Below, in pieces: positions 2,720-5,582 of a stretch of 5,582 nt of DNA. Each line of letters opens with the position of its first letter. Position 1 is the stretch's first letter. This stretch comes from Armatimonadota bacterium (lineage in GTDB: Bacteria; Sysuimicrobiota; Sysuimicrobiia; Sysuimicrobiales; JACQTN01). Location of the stretch: the NCBI GenBank assembly GCA_016210785.1, contig JACQTN010000415.1, forward strand, positions 1 to 5,582, given 5' to 3'. The position numbers were made by a program, and so were the translations under genes. The notes below the pieces were generated by a model. It saw nothing but the letters and a program-made list of their open reading frames with translations. It ran no database searches and had not been told where the DNA came from.

Positions 2720-5582
2720 AGCCGTTCCACCGACCAGGTCAACTCCACCACGCTGCCCCCGGGACCGGTCACGGTCCTGACCCGATCCGCAAATTCCTTC
2801 ATGATGCGCGTGCCCCGGCCCCGGCCGCGCTCCAGCACGGGCCGCCACCGCCCGGAGTCGCTGACGGTGATCGTCAAGATGTCACCGTCCTTCCTCCCGT
2901 GGAGCACCACGTCCCCCTGGCGACCGCGGTAGGCATGCTCCACGACGTTGAGCGCGGCTTCCCCCGTCGCGACGACCACATCCTCTATTCGCTCGCGCGG
3001 AACGCCCGTGCGTCCCACATAAGTCCGCAGGGCTCGCCGGAGCAGGCGGAGGTTCTCCGGCACTGCGGGCAGGCGGAGGAGGAGTGGCGCGTCGAGCGGG
3101 AGCAGGTCCAGCATCATGAGCACCACGTCGTCGTCGGGCTGGGTTCCTCCGAGAATCTGATCGATGATCGTTTCTACGGCGTGGTCGACGGGCTCGTGCC
3201 GTGTGGAGAGGGCACTTTCCATGAGCCGCCGCTGTCCCTCCACAATGTCCCGCGTCACCTCGAGCAACCCGTCGGTGCAGGCGATCAAGCGGGTGCCGGG
3301 GCTGAGCGTGCTGTGGACATCCGGGTACCGGGTGCCGGGAGCGATGCCCAGAGGAGGACCACCGCCCTTCAGGAAGCGCGACTCATCCCCGGTCAGGGCG
3401 AGCACCGGGGGGTGTCCCGCACCGCTGTATGTCAATTCGCCGGAGATGGTGTCGAGCACGGCGATCCACATGGAGGCCTGGAACCCGTCGAGCCTGCAGA
3501 TGAACTGGTTGACGACGGCGAGGATCTCGGCCGGACCGCGCCCCTCCAGGGCGTAGGCCCGTACCACGTGGCGGATCTGGCCCATCGCGGCGGCCGCGGC
3601 GAGGCCGTGGCCGGTGACGTCCCCGATGTTGGCCATCACCGTGCCCTCCGGCAGGAGAAAGGCGTCATACCAGTCCCCGCCGATCTTTGCCTCGGGGTCG
3701 GCCGGCCGGTAGACGGCGCCGATGGCGGCGAAGGGCGGGGAGGGGAGCCGGCTGGGCAGCAGGGCCCGTTGCAGCGTTTCGGAGAGCTCGCCCGCGCGCC
3801 GCTCAGTCTGCTCGAAGAGCTGGAAACGCGACACCGTCACCGCCATCTGATCGGCGATGGGCTGCAGCACGCGCACGTGCTCCTCCGCGTAAACCCCCGG
3901 CTCGCGGTGTCCCAGGTTGAGTGTGCCGATGGCCCTGCCGCCCACCGTCATCGGGACGACGACGTAGGACCGGACGCCCGCCGAGGCCAGCAGCCGGTCC
4001 TCGGCGAACTGGTCCGCGTCCTTCGTGTCGTGGCGAATGAACGGCCTGCCGTGGTCGAGCACCCATCCCCGCACCGTCCCCGCCTTCGGCCCCTCCAGAC
4101 GGTGCGGGCCCACGCCTAGCTCGGGACCGACGAAGTAGGGCATGGTGAGCCAGTCCTTCTCCGGGACGTACAGCGAGACGGTGACCCGCGTGAACGGCAC
4201 CACCGACCGCAACACATCCCCGAGCTCTTCGAAGACCCCTCCCAGGTCGAGCGAGGAGGCGGCGATGGCGATGAGCCTGTTTACAGCGTTGACGCGGCGG
4301 ACCGCCTCCTCGGCTCCGGCGCGCGCACGGTGTTCCGCCTGGAACAGGCGCGCGTTGTCCACGGCCAGGGCGGCGCGGCGGGCCAGCTCCTCGGCCAGGG
4401 CCAGGTCGTCTGTGTCGAAGCGGCGCCCCGATTCCGCAGCGACGAAGGTGAGGGCGCCGAGGGTCCGGTCGCGCGCGACCATGGGCACGATCATCGCGGA
4501 GGTCACCCCGACCTCCCGCAGGATTCTCAGGTGCTCCTCGTCGCGAGCGACCGCGGCCAGCAGGGAATCCGGGATGTCCGTGTACATCTCCGGCCGGCCG
4601 GTGCGCAGCACATGCGGGATACCGCGGGTCGCGTGGGGATCCGGAGGGTATCGCTCCTGCAGCGCACGCGCCCAGCGCACCTTCGCCGGATCCACGTGGG
4701 CCACGGCCGCCCGCCGGAAGGTTCCGTCTTCCCCCGCCAGATCGACGGCGCACCAGTCCGCGAACTCCGGCACGGCAAGCTGCGCCACGTTCGCCAGCGT
4801 CGTCTCCAAGTCCAGCGACGCGACGAGCAGGCTGCTGGCCTCGGCCAGGAACTTCAGGCGCCACTGCGCCGCCTCGGCCTCCGCCACCGCGCGCACCTCC
4901 GCAGCGTACCGCTGGGCCAGCTCGATGGGACGACTCAGCGCGGCGGCCACCTTCTGCATCAGCACCCGGTCGGCGTCGGTGAAGGCGTAGGTTTCGGTCG
5001 AATCGACCTCGAGCAGTCCGAAGGGCCGTCCCTGCCAGATCAGGGGGACCGCCAGATATGAACGCACCGGGGTCGTCGGCCGGCGTCCCTCGGCGAGGAG
5101 ATCCCCTGACATGAATGGTTCCCCCATGTCGATGACCCGCCAGGAAAGGCCGCGGCCACGGGCCAGGCGCTGGCCGAGGGCGACCTCGGCGAACGGCCCC
5201 ACCGCGGCGCGGATCACCAGGTCGTCACTCTCCACCAAGGCGATGGAGCCGCCCGTGAAGCGGATGACGCGGCGCAGATGCTCGAGCGCCCGCTCCAGGA
5301 TGCGGCCGAGATCCTCCTCGCCCGACGCGGCCGTGGTGATGGCGTTGAGGAGATCGACCTCGGCCAGGGCCCGGTCCAGGGCCTCGGTGAGGGAGGCCAA
5401 GTCCTGCTCGGCCTTCTCCGCCTCGACCCGCGCGCGTCGCTCTTCCTCGTATAGCCGGCTGTTCTGGATCGCGGCACTCGCCCGGTCCGCGATCAGGGCC
5501 GCCAGCCGGAGAGCCTCCTCGTCGTAGCGCCGCGCGGACTCGGCGCCGACGGCGAAGAATCCCAGGGTCTCGCCCCCCGCCC
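2701..5582 (-). CDS. Multi-GAF sensor with SpoIIE/RsbU-type PP2C phosphatase and C-terminal RsbW-like kinase domain; N-terminus beyond the right edge
   Basis: At least 959 residues are visible (numbered from the first full codon at 5580). The order is: end of a GAF domain (1-40), coiled linker rich in Glu/Arg (41-75), GAF (76-223), GAF (243-412), GAF (429-588), a linker ending LQRALLPSRLP (603-613), PP2C/SpoIIE phosphatase (617-828) and HATPase_c_2 (831-950). The phosphatase keeps its metal-binding motifs: GGDWYD with Asp636, GDVTGHG with Asp654, TDG with Asp770, and PDDD at 815-818. The ATPase keeps Glu874 and Asn878 of the N-box, DSG at 908-910 and a GRGRG lid at 919-923. GAF domains sense small molecules, redox state or light; their ligands here are unknown. 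No membrane segment is visible, so the visible part appears cytoplasmic. By family, the phosphatase should dephosphorylate a STAS anti-anti-sigma protein and the ATPase should phosphorylate one or bind a sigma factor. The frame is open through the right edge, so the true start is outside; TTG 5400 is only internal. Confidence 0.92.
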   Translation of the reverse strand, partial: AGGETLGFFAVGAESARRYDEEALRLAALIADRASAAIQNSRLYEEERRARVEAEKAEQDLASLTEALDRALAEVDLLNAITTAASGEEDLGRILERALEHLRRVIRFTGGSIALVESDDLVIRAAVGPFAEVALGQRLARGRGLSWRVIDMGEPFMSGDLLAEGRRPTTPVRSYLAVPLIWQGRPFGLLEVDSTETYAFTDADRVLMQKVAAALSRPIELAQRYAAEVRAVAEAEAAQWRLKFLAEASSLLVASLDLETTLANVAQLAVPEFADWCAVDLAGEDGTFRRAAVAHVDPAKVRWARALQERYPPDPHATRGIPHVLRTGRPEMYTDIPDSLLAAVARDEEHLRILREVGVTSAMIVPMVARDRTLGALTFVAAESGRRFDTDDLALAEELARRAALAVDNARLFQAEHRARAGAEEAVRRVNAVNRLIAIAASSLDLGGVFEELGDVLRSVVPFTRVTVSLYVPEKDWLTMPYFVGPELGVGPHRLEGPKAGTVRGWVLDHGRPFIRHDTKDADQFAEDRLLASAGVRSYVVVPMTVGGRAIGTLNLGHREPGVYAEEHVRVLQPIADQMAVTVSRFQLFEQTERRAGELSETLQRALLPSRLPSPPFAAIGAVYRPADPEAKIGGDWYDAFLLPEGTVMANIGDVTGHGLAAAAAMGQIRHVVRAYALEGRGPAEILAVVNQFICRLDGFQASMWIAVLDTISGELTYSGAGHPPVLALTGDESRFLKGGGPPLGIAPGTRYPDVHSTLSPGTRLIACTDGLLEVTRDIVEGQRRLMESALSTRHEPVDHAVETIIDQILGGTQPDDDVVLMMLDLLPLDAPLLLRLPAVPENLRLLRRALRTYVGRTGVPRERIEDVVVATGEAALNVVEHAYRGRQGDVVLHGRKDGDILTITVSDSGRWRPVLERGRGRGTRIMKEFADRVRTVTGPGGSVVELTWSVERLALPPS

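Noticed and set aside
2899..4119. Plus-strand open frame of 406 codons
   Set aside because: It is antisense to the phosphatase and GAF region of the minus-strand regulator; long antisense frames are normal at this GC content and no motif is visible.
3803..4864. Minus-strand open frame of 353 codons inside the regulator gene
   Set aside because: It is an out-of-frame shadow of the GAF region, with low-complexity Arg/Gly/Ala-rich sequence and no domain.
4142..5061. Two overlapping plus-strand open frames opposite the GAF domains
   Set aside because: Both are Ser/Arg/Ala- or His/Gly-rich antisense translations without recognisable motifs.
5398..5400. TTG at 5400 as the start of the multi-GAF regulator
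   Set aside because: The frame continues upstream to the window edge and encodes the end of another GAF domain plus a coiled linker, so this TTG is internal.

Overview
The window is GC-rich chromosomal DNA from a bacterium that I cannot place precisely. A SigB/SigF/SigG-type sigma factor, an RsbW-like protein and a multi-GAF PP2C phosphatase fused to an RsbW-like kinase domain together suggest a high-GC member of the Terrabacteria (Actinobacteria, Firmicutes, Chloroflexi or a related candidate lineage). This is inference from gene content. No mobile element, CRISPR array, tRNA or rRNA was seen.

Layout. (1) Positions 1-1054, minus strand: the N-terminal 351 codons of phosphoenolpyruvate synthase (PpsA), running off the left edge. 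(2) Positions 1055-1543: a 489-bp divergent intergenic region. It holds two back-to-back SigB-like promoter candidates: GTTTAA-N14-GGGAAA on the minus strand facing ppsA, and GTTTAG-N15-GGGAAT on the plus strand facing the sigma operon. A perfect 14-bp palindrome lies between them. (3) Positions 1544-1981 and 1950-2687, plus strand: an overlapping two-gene operon encoding a small RsbW-like protein that has lost its ATP-binding motifs and a SigB-family sigma factor. (4) Positions 2701-5582, minus strand: a very large sensor/regulator, converging on the sigma gene with a 13-bp gap and running off the right edge. It carries part of one GAF domain and three full ones, then a SpoIIE/RsbU-type PP2C phosphatase domain, then a C-terminal RsbW-like ATPase domain with intact motifs.

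Working model (inference). This is a partner-switching stress-response module of unusual form. The kinase and phosphatase activities sit in one GAF-sensing protein, while the protein encoded with the sigma factor resembles an anti-sigma factor that can no longer bind ATP. No anti-anti-sigma (STAS/RsbV) gene is visible, so that partner is either encoded elsewhere or replaced by the degenerate RsbW-like protein. The promoter candidates suggest that the sigma factor activates its own operon and also ppsA, linking the response to PEP synthesis from pyruvate.
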